Origin: Microdochium bolleyi
Lineage: Eukaryota; Ascomycota; Sordariomycetes; Xylariales; Microdochiaceae
Reading direction: 5' to 3'
Assembly (NCBI GenBank): GCA_001566295.1
Contig: KQ964260.1
Location: forward strand, 434,001-498,000
Length of the DNA: 64,000 nucleotides
Each line of letters starts with the position of its first letter. The first letter of the stretch is position 1. The position numbers and the translations under genes were made by a program. Below the pieces are notes generated by a model. The model was given only the letters and a program-made list of their open reading frames with translations, did no database searches and was not told the DNA's origin. Shown piece after piece: positions 21,016-31,768 of the stretch.

Positions 21016-23673
21016 ATGGATCCGGGTCCGGCCCACAAACGTCGGCGTCCAGCAGTGGCCTGTACTGAATGCCGCCGAAGAAAGATTGCTTGTGACCTTG
21101 GGAACCCGTGTGGGCCTTGCTCGAGATCCAATGCAAATCTACGGTGCGTATACAACAACTACAATGCGAGTACCAACGGTGGCAACAACGCGAGCAACAG
21201 CAATGGCAACAATAACAGCAACAGCAACGACGGCGGCCATAGCGGTCACAGCAGCCACAGCGGGGGCGTTCTGGACCAAAGCAACAACAACTATCACAGT
21301 ACTCAACACACCAGTGGTGTCACTACGAGGAATGGCAATCGCAAAAATAGCAATGCCAGCACCACGGCAGGCCCGCCTGCTCTCTGTGGCTCTCCAGTCC
21401 GATCACAGTACCACTTCGGAAGCTGGCCAGAGGAATCCCAGTTTGCGGACTCACAGACCACGCCCAAATCGTCCATCACCACAGCACACGAAATGCCACT
21501 ACATAGCAAAGTGATTGAGCTGCCCGACTTCTTTGACCATATGCCGGCCCAGGTGGAGATATTGTCTGCACACAGTCTCGACGGGTTCCCGGATCCTTTC
21601 GAAGCTGACTTCCAAGCTTTCGTGTCTGATGGTGGCTTTGAATTCTCGACAGACTGCTTGCTGAAAGAACCAGTCACATTCAGCAGCCCGTCTTGGTTGG
21701 GCTCTGAAGCGTTTGGGAAGCTGCAAGTACGCCATGAAGGGGCAGCACCCATCGACAGCAGCGCCGTGGCCAATCCTGAAGCCTTGATCGACTTCGAACT
21801 GCCTGACGTGCGATGCGACGGCCTACGCACCCTACTCCTGCAAATAGCCAATCAGCAACACGACCCGAGCGAGGCGCTTTCTGCCGCGGACTGTACCTCA
21901 GCACAACGTCTTCCACGAACGATTTCCAATCTCGAGCAGTATGCCAGGCAGCAACAGCAGCAACAAAATCGGCAAGAAGGTGGCGCCGGAAACGGTTGGC
22001 TCGCTCAATCCAGCGAGGTGCTGGCAAGCACTGCTCGGCAGCTCCTCCCCGTCAAGACAGAGCGCGATGCTCTGCTGGATGCCTATTTCTGTGCCTTCGA
22101 GTCTGTCGTCTATATTCTCGATCCCGGACGGTTTCTGGAGAGCTACGAGAGCTTCTGGTCGCGCCCGGCGTCGCAGCACAGGGTTTCCGACGATATCATC
22201 GCCTGCAAAATTCTGATCGCCGTCTCCATTGGGTGTTGTGTGCGGCCCGACATGACCGCGCTGGACAACCGCTTGCTCAGAGCCCAGACCGGTGACGGCC
22301 TCACGCAGGCGAGCGAGTGGTTCCGCCGCAAGATGACCGAGGGCTACGAATTCGAGCCGCCGGATGTGGCGCAGATCTTATGCCTTCTGGCACTGGCCCG
22401 GCACACTCAGGGGAGCTTGCTTCTGGGGGCCACTGGATCTCTGCTAGGAAACTGCGATCCGACGAGGGTGGGAATGCAGCTGGGCTTCCACCGAGATGCT
22501 CTCATAAGGAAGCCGGGGTTAAGCCCCCGAGAGGTTGAGTCGCGTCGGATGCTCTGGGCGACCATGGTCGAGCTCTGCATCCAGCTGTCGCTTGACCAAG
22601 GACTGCCGCCACCTATCTACCCCGAGAGTTACGACTGCGAGCTTCCTACGACGTCACCGCATCCTGCCTCTTTGGCATCGTCATCCATCATTGGCCATCT
22701 CGCGCAGACACAGCGACTCCGTCTCCAGGCGCTGCACATTGTCAATTCACCAGGCTCGTCCGCTACCCGCGAGCAGTGCCACCGCCTCGCAGGGGACCTC
22801 GGCCGCCTCTGCCGCGAAGGCGTCGAAGCCATCCATACAACACGCCACGGCGGCGGCGTCACGCTCTATCAGGTCAAGAGCCTCGAGGCGAGCATACTTC
22901 CCTACATTATGGCCCTCCACAGCCGCTCTGCGGACAAGATCCCCAACAGTCCCGAGTCATACTATGCGCGATGCATGCGGATGGAATGCGCCTCGGCTCT
23001 TCTCCGCCACACACTGAGCCAACGCTCTCGATCGAATTCCATCGGCAGCACACATGACCGCCATCCCAACTGGCGCCATCATGACACCAGAGACGAAATG
23101 TCTACGTCCTGGGGCCGCACATCACCCATCATGTCCAGGGCGTCGCTGCCGCGAACACGCAGCGATTCCAAGGCCTCCGCCACGTCCTCGTCTGCGTCTG
23201 CGTCGTCCGCGCCCTTCCCTTCCGTGCAGGACCCGTACATCTCCTTGTGCCTACGCGGGCACGGGCACGTGCTACAAGTACAGCGGCAGGCCACGGCCGC
23301 GCTGTTCCTCGACCTGATCGACGACCTCGAGGAGGGTCATTTCGCGGTGCTACACCGGGCCACGCGTCAGGAGCTACTCAGCCTGCTGCGCAACGCGGTG
23401 GCGCTCTTTGAGCGCCGCATGCGGCTCGCCGGCGGCGTGCACTCGATGCGTGAGTACGCGCTGTTTACCTCCGCGTCGTCATACGTGAACGCTCTTGTCG
23501 ACCGGCAACTGCACACGGATAGCAGTGACAGGAGCAGTAGGAGCGGCAGCAGCCACGGGACTGCGCTGGGTAATGATGTAGATGAGAGTGTTGCTAAGGC
23601 CGCCATGACTGCACTGGATGTGTGCACCCAGGTGGCGCGCGGGCCGTCGAGCCATACGGAAATCACATTATGA
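21016..23673 (+). CDS. Zn2Cys6 transcription factor (regulator 2)
   Basis: A single open frame of 885 residues from the ATG at 21016. The frame is open further upstream but has no better ATG. The zinc cluster is CTECRRRKIACDLGNPC followed by GPC and a final Cys near residue 45, preceded by the basic stretch KRRR. A long Asn/Ser/Gly/His-rich low-complexity linker (about residues 55-175) follows. The fungal-specific regulatory domain spans about residues 350-650, with FESVVYILDPGRFLESYESFW and MQLGFHRDALIRKPGLSPRE. A Ser/Arg-rich stretch near 675-735 and a C-terminal helical part complete it. It is a nuclear DNA-binding regulator. It could be a second pathway regulator or a wider one, since two regulators in one cluster are common. 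It is convergent with the SDR gene. Confidence 0.85.
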   Translation: MDPGPAHKRRRPAVACTECRRRKIACDLGNPCGPCSRSNANLRCVYNNYNASTNGGNNASNSNGNNNSNSNDGGHSGHSSHSGGVLDQSNNNYHSTQHTSGVTTRNGNRKNSNASTTAGPPALCGSPVRSQYHFGSWPEESQFADSQTTPKSSITTAHEMPLHSKVIELPDFFDHMPAQVEILSAHSLDGFPDPFEADFQAFVSDGGFEFSTDCLLKEPVTFSSPSWLGSEAFGKLQVRHEGAAPIDSSAVANPEALIDFELPDVRCDGLRTLLLQIANQQHDPSEALSAADCTSAQRLPRTISNLEQYARQQQQQQNRQEGGAGNGWLAQSSEVLASTARQLLPVKTERDALLDAYFCAFESVVYILDPGRFLESYESFWSRPASQHRVSDDIIACKILIAVSIGCCVRPDMTALDNRLLRAQTGDGLTQASEWFRRKMTEGYEFEPPDVAQILCLLALARHTQGSLLLGATGSLLGNCDPTRVGMQLGFHRDALIRKPGLSPREVESRRMLWATMVELCIQLSLDQGLPPPIYPESYDCELPTTSPHPASLASSSIIGHLAQTQRLRLQALHIVNSPGSSATREQCHRLAGDLGRLCREGVEAIHTTRHGGGVTLYQVKSLEASILPYIMALHSRSADKIPNSPESYYARCMRMECASALLRHTLSQRSRSNSIGSTHDRHPNWRHHDTRDEMSTSWGRTSPIMSRASLPRTRSDSKASATSSSASASSAPFPSVQDPYISLCLRGHGHVLQVQRQATAALFLDLIDDLEEGHFAVLHRATRQELLSLLRNAVALFERRMRLAGGVHSMREYALFTSASSYVNALVDRQLHTDSSDRSSRSGSSHGTALGNDVDESVAKAAMTALDVCTQVARGPSSHTEITL

Positions 23674-24161
23674 CGATGAAATACCAACGTTGTATATAGT
23701 ATCCTTCAAGTTTATGGGTTTTTCTTTGTTTCTTCTTACTTGCTATTTGGGATACCCGAGGCTCTCTTCGGTATGTTCTCATGACTTGGGAACTTGCAAC
23801 GTATCTTGCATCAGTATTTTGTATGCGCTTTGGGCTATAGTCGAACTCTGCCATTTGTCACTCGGCAAATCAAATGCGACTATATGTCTAAGGCGGCACA
23901 ATTATCTAGATGATATATTGTTACGGTACTAAGTGACTGAGGTTTTATATTCTTCTCTTTTCTCTTAAGTCTCCCACGATCTGTTGACGAGTGCGTTGGG
24001 CCTTCACTTCGAGACTGCTAGTTGCAGCGATGAATGATTTGGTGGTACCAAACCGTGTTACAATTGACTTATGAAGATTGATAACGCAGAGGGAAAAGCG
24101 GCAGTGCCTATCATTGCTTGAACTTCACGGACCATTCCTACTCTATAGGAGCATCTGGCAT
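23674..24161. other. Convergent intergenic region
   Basis: AT-rich 3' flanks of regulator 2 and of the SDR gene. No gene is seen. Confidence 0.5.
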
Positions 24162-25333
24162 TCAATTCCAAGCCTTCAGCTGCGTATCTGCCTTGGTGAG
24201 CTTTGTATACCGAACAGTATCCCTCCAAACGACGGCCGCCTTGGCCGGATCCTTGGCTTCAGCGCTCACACTGGACTCGATCGCACCATCGAGGTAGACT
24301 GCACCGCGTCCCTGCCACGTACGGGCGAGGGCCGCACTGGCGACGTCTGCCGCCGACTTCTCCGTCCTCCGGAGCATGCCGTTCGGCGCGACGAACGAGG
24401 CGAGCCAGGCGATGGCGCCCACGATGGACTTGTGCCAGCCCGTCCGGATTAGCCACGTGTCGCGGCGGATTATGCCGGTCGGCATGGTCCCCGGGTCCAC
24501 ACCGATGGTGGTAATCTGCTGGAGGACAGGGTCGCGGGCGATGCGGCGCTGCAGCTCAATCCTGGAGATGAGGCGGTTCGCCCATCAGTCCTGCCTGCTC
24601 ATATTGTATGACAAGAGCGGAACAAAGTCTGGAAAACGGGCTGTACTCACATCATGGAGAGGAGGCAGAACTTGGCGACAGCATAGCGGCGGAACCCGCT
24701 GTTCGGCGACGGGTCGTCGGCAATGCTGCTCCATGTCCCTTGGGCGATGGCGTCGATGCCGCCTCCTTCGCCATCCTTCTTACTCGTCACGAATGTCTTC
24801 CACTGCTCCGTGGGGAAGAAGGCTTGATGACGGCCAGGCTTCAGCGGGTCGTGAACAAAAGTCCCGAGCACAACGACCCGGCCTGCAATGCGGTCCATGC
24901 TCCCCAGCAGCATGAGTGTCAGGAGCCAATGACCGAGGTAGTTGGCTGCGAAGCTAGTGTCGAAGGGCCCTTCTGCTTCCCCTTTCCCCTCTTCTTCTTC
25001 CTGTGTTGCAAAGGTCTGCTCCTCAAGCTCGAGAAGCCCGGCATTGAGAATGAGCGCGCGGATCGGCGCCACTGCGCCTCTGGCAACGCGGGTCGCCGTG
25101 GCTGCTGCGAATTCGCGCACGCTAGCCAGGCGGCACAGGTCGACGGACGCGAATTCGTACGACCGCAGCTTGCCCTGGACGGCGGATTGAAGTGCCGCGC
25201 TGGGCGCCGCCGCGTCGCGGACGAGGAGCATCACGTGGTAATCCGGGTGCGCTGCCGCGAGGTGTGCGGTGATGGCGGTCCCGAGACCACCGCCCGCGCC
25301 GGTGATGATGATTGTGCCCTGCGATCCGGCCAT
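24162..25333 (-). CDS. Short-chain dehydrogenase/reductase
   Basis: Two exons, 24651-25333 and 24162-24561, with an 89-bp intron (GTGAGT donor, TCCAG acceptor), giving 360 residues. Residues 8-18 (IIITGAGGGLG) form the TGxxxGxG NAD(P)-binding motif. LILNAG matches the NAG motif, and Y217-x3-K221 (YAVAK) is the catalytic pair. The layout resembles fungal retinol-dehydrogenase-like SDRs with a longer C-terminal substrate loop. Reversible reduction of a ketone on the cluster intermediate is the expected reaction, comparable in type to the SDR that reduces the acyl ketone in leporin-like pathways. That comparison is inference. Its promoter has an exact CGGAGAATTC site 145 bp upstream of the start. 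Confidence 0.87.
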
Positions 25334-26974
25334 GGTTTATGGTGGTGGGTCAGTCCTACTTCCACCGTGTTTACTGGGCATCGGAACCACCGTTATGTTG
25401 GCTTTCGTGGTCTGTATGTAGCTTCATCCCGCATAATGTATAGTGTTCAGGTCCGACAGGGTAGTTCACACGCCCGACGGAGAATTCGAGACTAGCAACC
25501 GGGATCGGGAACGAAGACAGGGGTAATTTCCCGTGACTAGACCATGACTAGACGGGGAGTTGCGCCCCCTCACACCTTCCCAGACTCGATCCATGCAAGA
25601 TGCGCGGCTTGTTCGGAGGACGTTGCCTGAAAAGTCATCTACTGATTCCCACACTCGGTGACCATGGTGCATCACGGGCACTCACTTGGTGTATTCGGCG
25701 TTCCATCCTTGCATCAGGGCTGACGCGTGATCACATGCCGCCGTATAGAGACAAGACCTATGAAATCGGGGATTGTAGGACAGATATTTGAAAATTCCAC
25801 TTTCTAGCATAAGGGCAAGTCAATCTCAGTTGCACAAATACTTCTCTCGTCCACGAGCATTAGTACCACTTAGAGCAATCCCCCCCCCAGTGCTCTCAGC
25901 CAGATTGAGCCATGCCTGAGCTGGCTCACACCGACCAGGATATTGCTGATTAAGCGACCGATCACGGAGCTGGTCGCGATGCATCCATTCTTATGCCAAA
26001 CTTAGGCTGTAAAAATGGTAATGCCAGGTCTTTTTTTGGTTATTTAGAAATTACAATCTAGTCCTAGATGAGAATTTGGCGGGGGGAATCAAATCTTGGC
26101 ACGTGCTTGTGTTCTTCTCCCTTTGCCCTGGACTTCAGATCCGAATGCAAGCATTAGTTTGGCTGTTTCAATGTCTATGAACCAGAATCGTCCATGAAGA
26201 CGGATATCTGTTATGGAATTCAAGTTTGTGCTATTTTGATGCGTTCTGCGTATGACGAGTAAGCCTCGGAGTCATATCTCCGGCTTCCGGCACAAGCTTC
26301 TGGGGTCAGTCCTAGGTGATCCGTACATATCAGGGTTAAAAGAAGGGTTTCGTGGGCGGCTGCGCCACCTCCGACCATGCTTCCCGCAGCACTTCCCCCC
26401 GACAGTTGCATCCTTGCAAATTCTCTTGATGACAGAACGCGTACCGAGATAGACAGTGACCTGATCTACGCTCGCAGCATGGGAATTGTTTCCCAGTGGC
26501 TGAAAGTGATGCGCCTTGCTAGCTGTCTGAAGTAACCAGGAAGATCCCAGCTTGACAATACTAGAGCCACCAGAATGTACCTGGTTCAGCTCATATCACA
26601 AGGACACCCCGGTGCAAGTATTCACTTATCAGACTCTATATTTTACTTTGCAGCCACATAAAGAGCACCCGTTCATGCTGGTAGCCCGAGGGTTTGGGAT
26701 TCAGAGAGCATGGTTCCCTTCCCAGGTGGACAGAAGCGCATAACCAATGAAGCCTGGCGAGTTGATACATGCTAAACTGTCTGACGAGGCACATTTCGAC
26801 TTGGAGACGCTTTTTCTTCTCCCCGTCAGTCATGCAGGCAGTTCAGCATCTGCGAATCTCATAAAAGGCGCGATATACAAGGAATCTCCATCGGATATTT
26901 GTGAGTCTATCTTGGGGACCCAAATAAGCAGCGAGACAGTACCATTCCATGTTGGTATCAGAGAACAGCTGATC
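25334..26974. other. Long gene-poor stretch at the block 1 / island border
   Basis: 1.6 kb, AT-rich from about 25.8 kb onward. Apart from the SDR promoter at its left end, no gene, repeat or transposon remnant could be supported. Open frames are below 85 codons and have no motif. Confidence 0.5.
25478..25509. promoter_or_regulatory. SDR promoter sites: CGGAGAATTC and CAACCGGGATCGGG
   Basis: An exact CGGAGAATTC is at 25478-25487. Nine bases on, CAACCGGGATCGGG (25496-25509) matches CAACCGGAATCGGG at 11984-11997 in the MFS/regulator promoter in 13 of 14 positions. Confidence 0.6.
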
Positions 26975-27750
26975 CTAGGCGTTCTCCATTGATGTGCCTG
27001 TACTTGCCGCTTTATTCCGTATAACGTGACTCGTCCCATCCAGCCCGACAACATCTGAGCTAGTCCTACTCAACACTTCCCAGTGGCCCTTCTCATTGAA
27101 CAGCACGCTTACATGACGATCGTCGGTGTATGAATACTCGTAGCGGTTCATATTGATGGTACCGTCCTTGAATATCACCCCAGCGTCTGCCACCGTAAAG
27201 AATAACATGACGCGACCGGTGGGTTTTATATGGTAAGACCCAGGCGGCATTGCCCCAAACTCGGAGGATACATATATCGGTGACATTTTGTTCCGCAATT
27301 TCTTATAGAGAATGGCAGATGCGCAGGCACGTGTCGCAAACTCGAAGCCATAGTCGTCTGGTGGGTCGTCGCGATCGCACGTTTCGAAATTCCAGGCTTT
27401 GCTGAGCTGAGCACATTGGCCGCGGTTGATCTCTTGTGCGAATGTGTTGGGATACACCGGGCCTTGAGGCATCACCGAAGGAGGATGTCAGTAGTGTTTC
27501 TTTGTTAAAGACGTTAACGTGCCGACGCACAATGAAATGCAATATCGTTTTGGGTAGCAGCTATTTGATATTCGTCTGTCCATGAGATAGTGTTGAGTGG
27601 TGTTGGTGCTTCGCTCGTGGCGGTCATGTTCCATTGCACTGTATTATAGCTGGACGAAAAACCGAAAGAGGTGCAAAGCTTCATGCCGCCATTGCGAAAT
27701 TGTTGCATCCACTTCGATGCGACGACAACAGTGACTGTAAAGGTTGCCAT
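26975..27750 (-). CDS. Small intracellular protein of unrecognised family, copy B
   Basis: Two exons, 27531-27750 and 26975-27462, with a 68-bp intron (GTGCGT donor, CTGAC branch, CAAG acceptor), giving 235 residues. It shares with copies A and C the start MATFTVTV, the strand NTISWTDEYQIA, the block ILYKKLRNKMSPIYVSSEFGA followed by MPP, a hydrophobic strand VMLFFTVAD and a final GHWEVL. It has no signal peptide or membrane segment. The intron falls after residue 73 in phase 1, the same place as the second intron of copy C, which supports common descent. Relative to copy C it has about 30 extra C-terminal residues. The function is unknown. Confidence 0.7.
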
Positions 27751-28319
27751 AGTTGCGTGGGAAAAGGGGTCGTATGTGAAGCGGCGCCGTGTTGGGGTAG
27801 GGCGAACATTAACTGCAAGTTTGGGAAAGAAAGAGAGCTCAGTTCACCTCAGGGGAGTCCGTAAATATTTGTTGGGAAGGCGACGGGACTTTAAACTTCT
27901 AGAAAGAAACAATTTGACGTTTCCGGCGAATTCCATCATTCAGCTGTGCAGTGGTTAACCAGTTCCAACATAGTGCGCCTCGAGCCGGCGGGATAGACTC
28001 ACAAAGACTTGACGAAGCGGGGATCAACATCAGTCTGGGGAAGTTCATAGTAGGCATGCATTCTCGAATATGCTTTTTAAACATCCATGCAATTTTATTT
28101 GACCGGAAAAGGTGCAAGATTAAGAACATTGCGTTTAGAGGTTAAAGAAAGTATAAGTGAGTTTAATTAGAATGCGAACCAAAGAGCTAGCTGGCCAGTA
28201 GCCCAACTAAACAACAAAATAATCAACTGCAAAGCTGTAGTGACGGTGATGCCATGGTCCACAACCTCCACCGACACTCACACCTGATTTGGCTCTCTTA
28301 TGTGTCCCCTGCTCGTTAT
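27751..28319. other. Intergenic region between copies B and C
   Basis: AT-rich. Contains the promoter of copy B and the 3' flank of copy C. Nothing further is seen. Confidence 0.45.
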
Positions 28320-29075
28320 TTACTGATCAGGCTTGGGAATGACCCAATTGCCGTCCGCATCATATCTGATAACTGCCGTCGTTCGACCGGTCATGTCGAT
28401 CTCCTTGCACTGGACCTCAAGTTGGTCGATCATTGTCGCATCCTCGTACTCACTCGAAAACCAGACGTAGACCTTAAGCTTGGGCGTGAGAGTCTCCCAT
28501 GACTGGGGAGGAAGAGCTCCAATGTGGCTCACATAGATTGGTTTGAAAGAGCCATTAACTTTCTTGTAAAGGACCGCCGCGGCAGAGATACGCTTCGTGT
28601 TAAATACGAAGCTAGCCTCTGGGGCACGGTCGCTCAGCTCAGACTCGATTTCCCACCCCTGAGACAGAGTTGTGACGGAGCCCAAGAGGGCCTGAATCTT
28701 GTCGCTGCTAATGTCGAATTTGGCTAGTGACAAGCAGTGTCATCTAAGGTGTGGCCGAAGAGTGTGTCTGGGGTATCAATGAAGGACTACTTACCGCCAT
28801 GATCAAACTCGGTATCAGAGCCGGCGATCATATACTCGTCCTTCCAGGAAATGTTGATGGTCGAACCGAGCTCTACATAGTCAGGCGTGTTAGTGCCAGT
28901 CAATAATCCAGTCAAAATGTGTCTTGGCCATACTGGAAGTAGTAGCAACCACGTTGCTGTAATTCTTGCTGCCGCTTGCCACGGCGGTGGAGAAGCAGAG
29001 GCGCATATCGGGGAATTTCTCCCACCGGCGGCGCCACTTGGCATCAAGCTGGACAGAAAGGGTGTAGGTGGCCAT
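28320..29075 (-). CDS. Small intracellular protein of unrecognised family, copy C
   Basis: Three exons, 28934-29075, 28795-28872 and 28320-28723. Their donors are GTATGG and GTAAGT, and both introns have CACTAAC/CACTAG-type branch or acceptor sequence. They give 207 residues. Shared blocks are MATYTLSVQL, STINISWKDEYMIA, AAVLYKKVNGSFKPIYVSHI then GALPP, VYVWFSSEYEDA and DGNWVIP. The pattern is strand-rich without transmembrane or secretion signals, so a cytosolic beta-sandwich protein is plausible. It is tandem and co-oriented with copy B, 0.57 kb apart, which suggests local duplication. The function is unknown. Confidence 0.7.
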
Positions 29076-30653
29076 TTTGTAAACGGTGCCTTTAAATCTG
29101 TGTTTGGGGTGTGAAATTGATTTGAAGGGCTGAGATAAGATCTGAAAATGTGATGATGGTGACTTCTCCTAAATCCTCAGTGAGGTAGGGTAGTGTCGTT
29201 TTATATAGCAAAGCGTTCCATCTCGACACCGCTGCTTGTAACTGTCCGAGTGAACCTGTCCCATTGGATGCTGCTCGCCGTTTTGGGAAAGTCCAATCTA
29301 GTCACACGGCTCTCCATATTTCCATCATTGGGGAAGGTTCGAACACAGGGTTTCTGTCCAAGTATCAGGATTTACAGGTCTCAAAGGCTGTCCTCTCTAG
29401 CTTCATTACTGTTAATGAAGGTAACAGAGCCCTAGAGAATATCCGGTCGTTTCTAGCACAGCAACAGAGGGTGGTGGTTGTTGGTGTAGGGTTCACATGG
29501 TCTCATGAGTTACGCATCCGGCTTTCAGCTCGAGGCTTTTCGTCATAAGCCAGCCAGAGTTTGAAACTATCCGACGCGAGGCTTCAGCTCGAGCATCAAA
29601 CGAGATGATTGAGCTTGTGAAGAGATCGGATCGAACAGTTGAGTGACCGCCGTAGACATTCAACCTGAAGCTGGAGCGATCTGGATAATCAGTACCAGAC
29701 CGCGACAATGGCTTCCGAGAATAGCAGTGCAAGTGAGTCTTCGGAGGTTTTAACCAGATCCGTACCTGGAGCCCGAAACTTACACCGAGCTGCCAAAGCA
29801 TATTTACAGCAACTAAGAAGACTCAACAGAGGGCGAAGGAGCTGACTAGACCCAGGTTTCCAGTATGCCACTCGGCCAAAATTGCATCTTGGCGCTCCGA
29901 TCAATCTTTGTTGATGAGACAGTGACCCACAGCTCGCGCACATCATGCCCAGTCACAGCACAGCCCATGCGAACCATCATCAGCTCGCGGTCCGTTAGTG
30001 GCATTTCCTTGAACATTCGTAGCGGAAGTGTCCAGGGTCCTGTCTCCACATAGTCTAGGTGCAGAACGTGCGGGAGGCTCCGCGGTCCCGCCACGGGAGG
30101 TCAGCAAGCCACATGGCAGCTTTGTCTCACCCGACGCCCGCCTCGCTAGGCTGACTTCCAGAAACAGACAGAAAGGGCTGCTTCTGTCTCACGTGTACAA
30201 CAAGGCACACTAAAATCATAACAACCACGACTGCATGGCTGAGACAAGTCGGAACCGACCTTCCACGATTTACCATGTATCTTGTAAATGAATGCGGACA
30301 CAAGAACTTATGTACTAGCTACAACTTTGACTACTGCAAAGTCTTCCGTTAAAGACAAACCTCTTAAGACAGGCATAAAGGTAAATTCGATAGGCGCTCA
30401 TGGCTTTCTGGCGCCCATTTATTAACCATGAACATGGATGTTGGAAGTTTGTAATCGACATCTGGACGACACAGAAAGACAAGCGGCTGAGATCACAAGC
30501 TTCGTATTCTGAATCGGAAAAGTGAGACACAGGCCAATACGGTAGTATGCTCGGAGAGTCACAGAGAATGTGATGAGCGTGATATATAAACTAGTAAGGT
30601 TCATGGCTAAACTTGTCCTTCTTAGTTCCAGTCCTTTGACTGACCACCTCCCT
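29076..30653. other. Intergenic region with one short unexplained frame
   Basis: 1.6 kb between copy C and the 347-residue gene. It contains the possible coding remnant at 29846-30094 listed separately, and otherwise nothing supported. Confidence 0.45.
29846..30094 (-). pseudogene. Possible gene remnant or isolated exon
   Basis: An open frame of about 80 codons without its own ATG. Its sequence is protein-like (ETGPWTLPLRMFKEMPLTD, then ELMMVRMG, and a WPSGILETWV end), but no 5' exon could be joined to it. It may be the last exon of a decayed gene. The family is not recognised. Confidence 0.2.
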
Positions 30654-31768
30654 TCAGTTGCGCACTTTCAACCTAAACTCGCGGACCTTGACCTTCAGCG
30701 TAGCTTCATGAATAACACTAATTCGCATCCACGTGCTGCCAGCCTTCAGCCCGACGAGGCTCAATTGACCGTTTTCGTCAATGTCTCCACCAACCATGAT
30801 GTACTCCGGGTTATCAAACTCAACCCCTTTGACCTTTGCAGCTCCTCTCTGGAACCTCATGGAAAGCTCCACAGGCTCTCCGACCTTCATCTCCGGAATA
30901 GGGAAATTCTCCACACTTGATGACGGCGCTTCCGACTCTGTGCCTCTGGCACTGAGGAATGCTTGATCGAAGGCGAGCGCCACTCGTCCGAGAATATCTA
31001 TTGAACATTGATTTCATGTTAGTAATGTGGCGATACCGCGTGTGAGTCCTGGAAGATCAGAGTCCTACCGTCGTTGAACTCCTGCTGCTTGCTCATCTCG
31101 TCGGCAGATGGAGGGCGTTGCACATTCTGCGCAATGTGCTCAAGCTCGATGATGGTGAAAGTCGACCACCTCGTCCAAAAGACACTGTTGCTTGTACTAA
31201 GGGCGTAGTTCCCGAATTTCCCGTTGGTCTTCTTGAAGACTTCAGCCCATAGTCGTTGATAGCTCCTGATGTGGTTCTCGATAGCAATGGCAGCGTCATC
31301 CTGACTTGGGCTCTGGTGTAAAATCACCTGCATTCGAAATGGGCCGGGTGCAGAAGGCGCCGACTGGAGCGTGGTTGGCGGTCCGATAGGAGGCCATTCC
31401 ATATGCATGGAGAAAGTCAATTGAACTCCAGCATCGTGGAACTTCATGCTTGCATCATCAGGACCGGGCTCCTGCTCTTCTAGACGCATGTCTGTACCCT
31501 CGAGACTGAGGTTCAGCTCCGGTAGGGTGCTTTGAGCAATGTTGAACAAGTTCTCAGACGTCAGTACGGCAAGCGTCCTGGGATTATGATTGTCGTTAAG
31601 TGGTCGGTTAAGTGCCATTTGCAGAAACTGATCAAGTTTGTCCTGGTTGTCCTGGACAAAATCCTTACGAGCTCGCTTGGTGTCGGGTTCGAATGACTCG
31701 TCTTCGGAACTTGGAGATCCTGGTGGTGGACCTACACTCGATGATCTGGCTGGGGATCCGGGCATCAT
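30654..31768 (-). CDS. Protein of unknown function
   Basis: Two exons, 31069-31768 and 30654-30997, with a 71-bp intron (GTAGGA donor, ACTAAC branch, ATAG acceptor), giving 347 residues. The ATG at 31768 is the first in frame. The N-terminus is hydrophilic and disordered, with a basic KRARK patch that could be a nuclear signal. The centre (about residues 75-230) has amphipathic helices and strands (PFRMQVILHQSP, SYQRLWAEVFKKTNGKF). The last 110 residues are strand-rich, with MKVGEPVELSMRF and KAGSTWMRISVI, like an Ig-type beta-sandwich. There is no signal peptide. It sits among copies B and C and the transglutaminase-like gene, so it may belong to the same locus. I cannot assign a family. Confidence 0.6.

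Noticed and set aside
24162..25333. SDR as an unrelated housekeeping gene
   Set aside because: Rejected because its promoter holds an exact copy of the cluster motif and a second word shared with the transporter promoter.
25334..26974. Transposon or terminal repeats bordering the island
   Set aside because: I looked for inverted or direct terminal repeats and transposase-like frames and saw none. A computed repeat search would be needed to exclude diverged ones.
7856..29075. Assigning copies A, B and C to aegerolysins, fungal lectins or bacterial inclusion-body (PixA-type) proteins
   Set aside because: Sizes and strand richness are similar, but I could not align the defining motifs, so no name is given.
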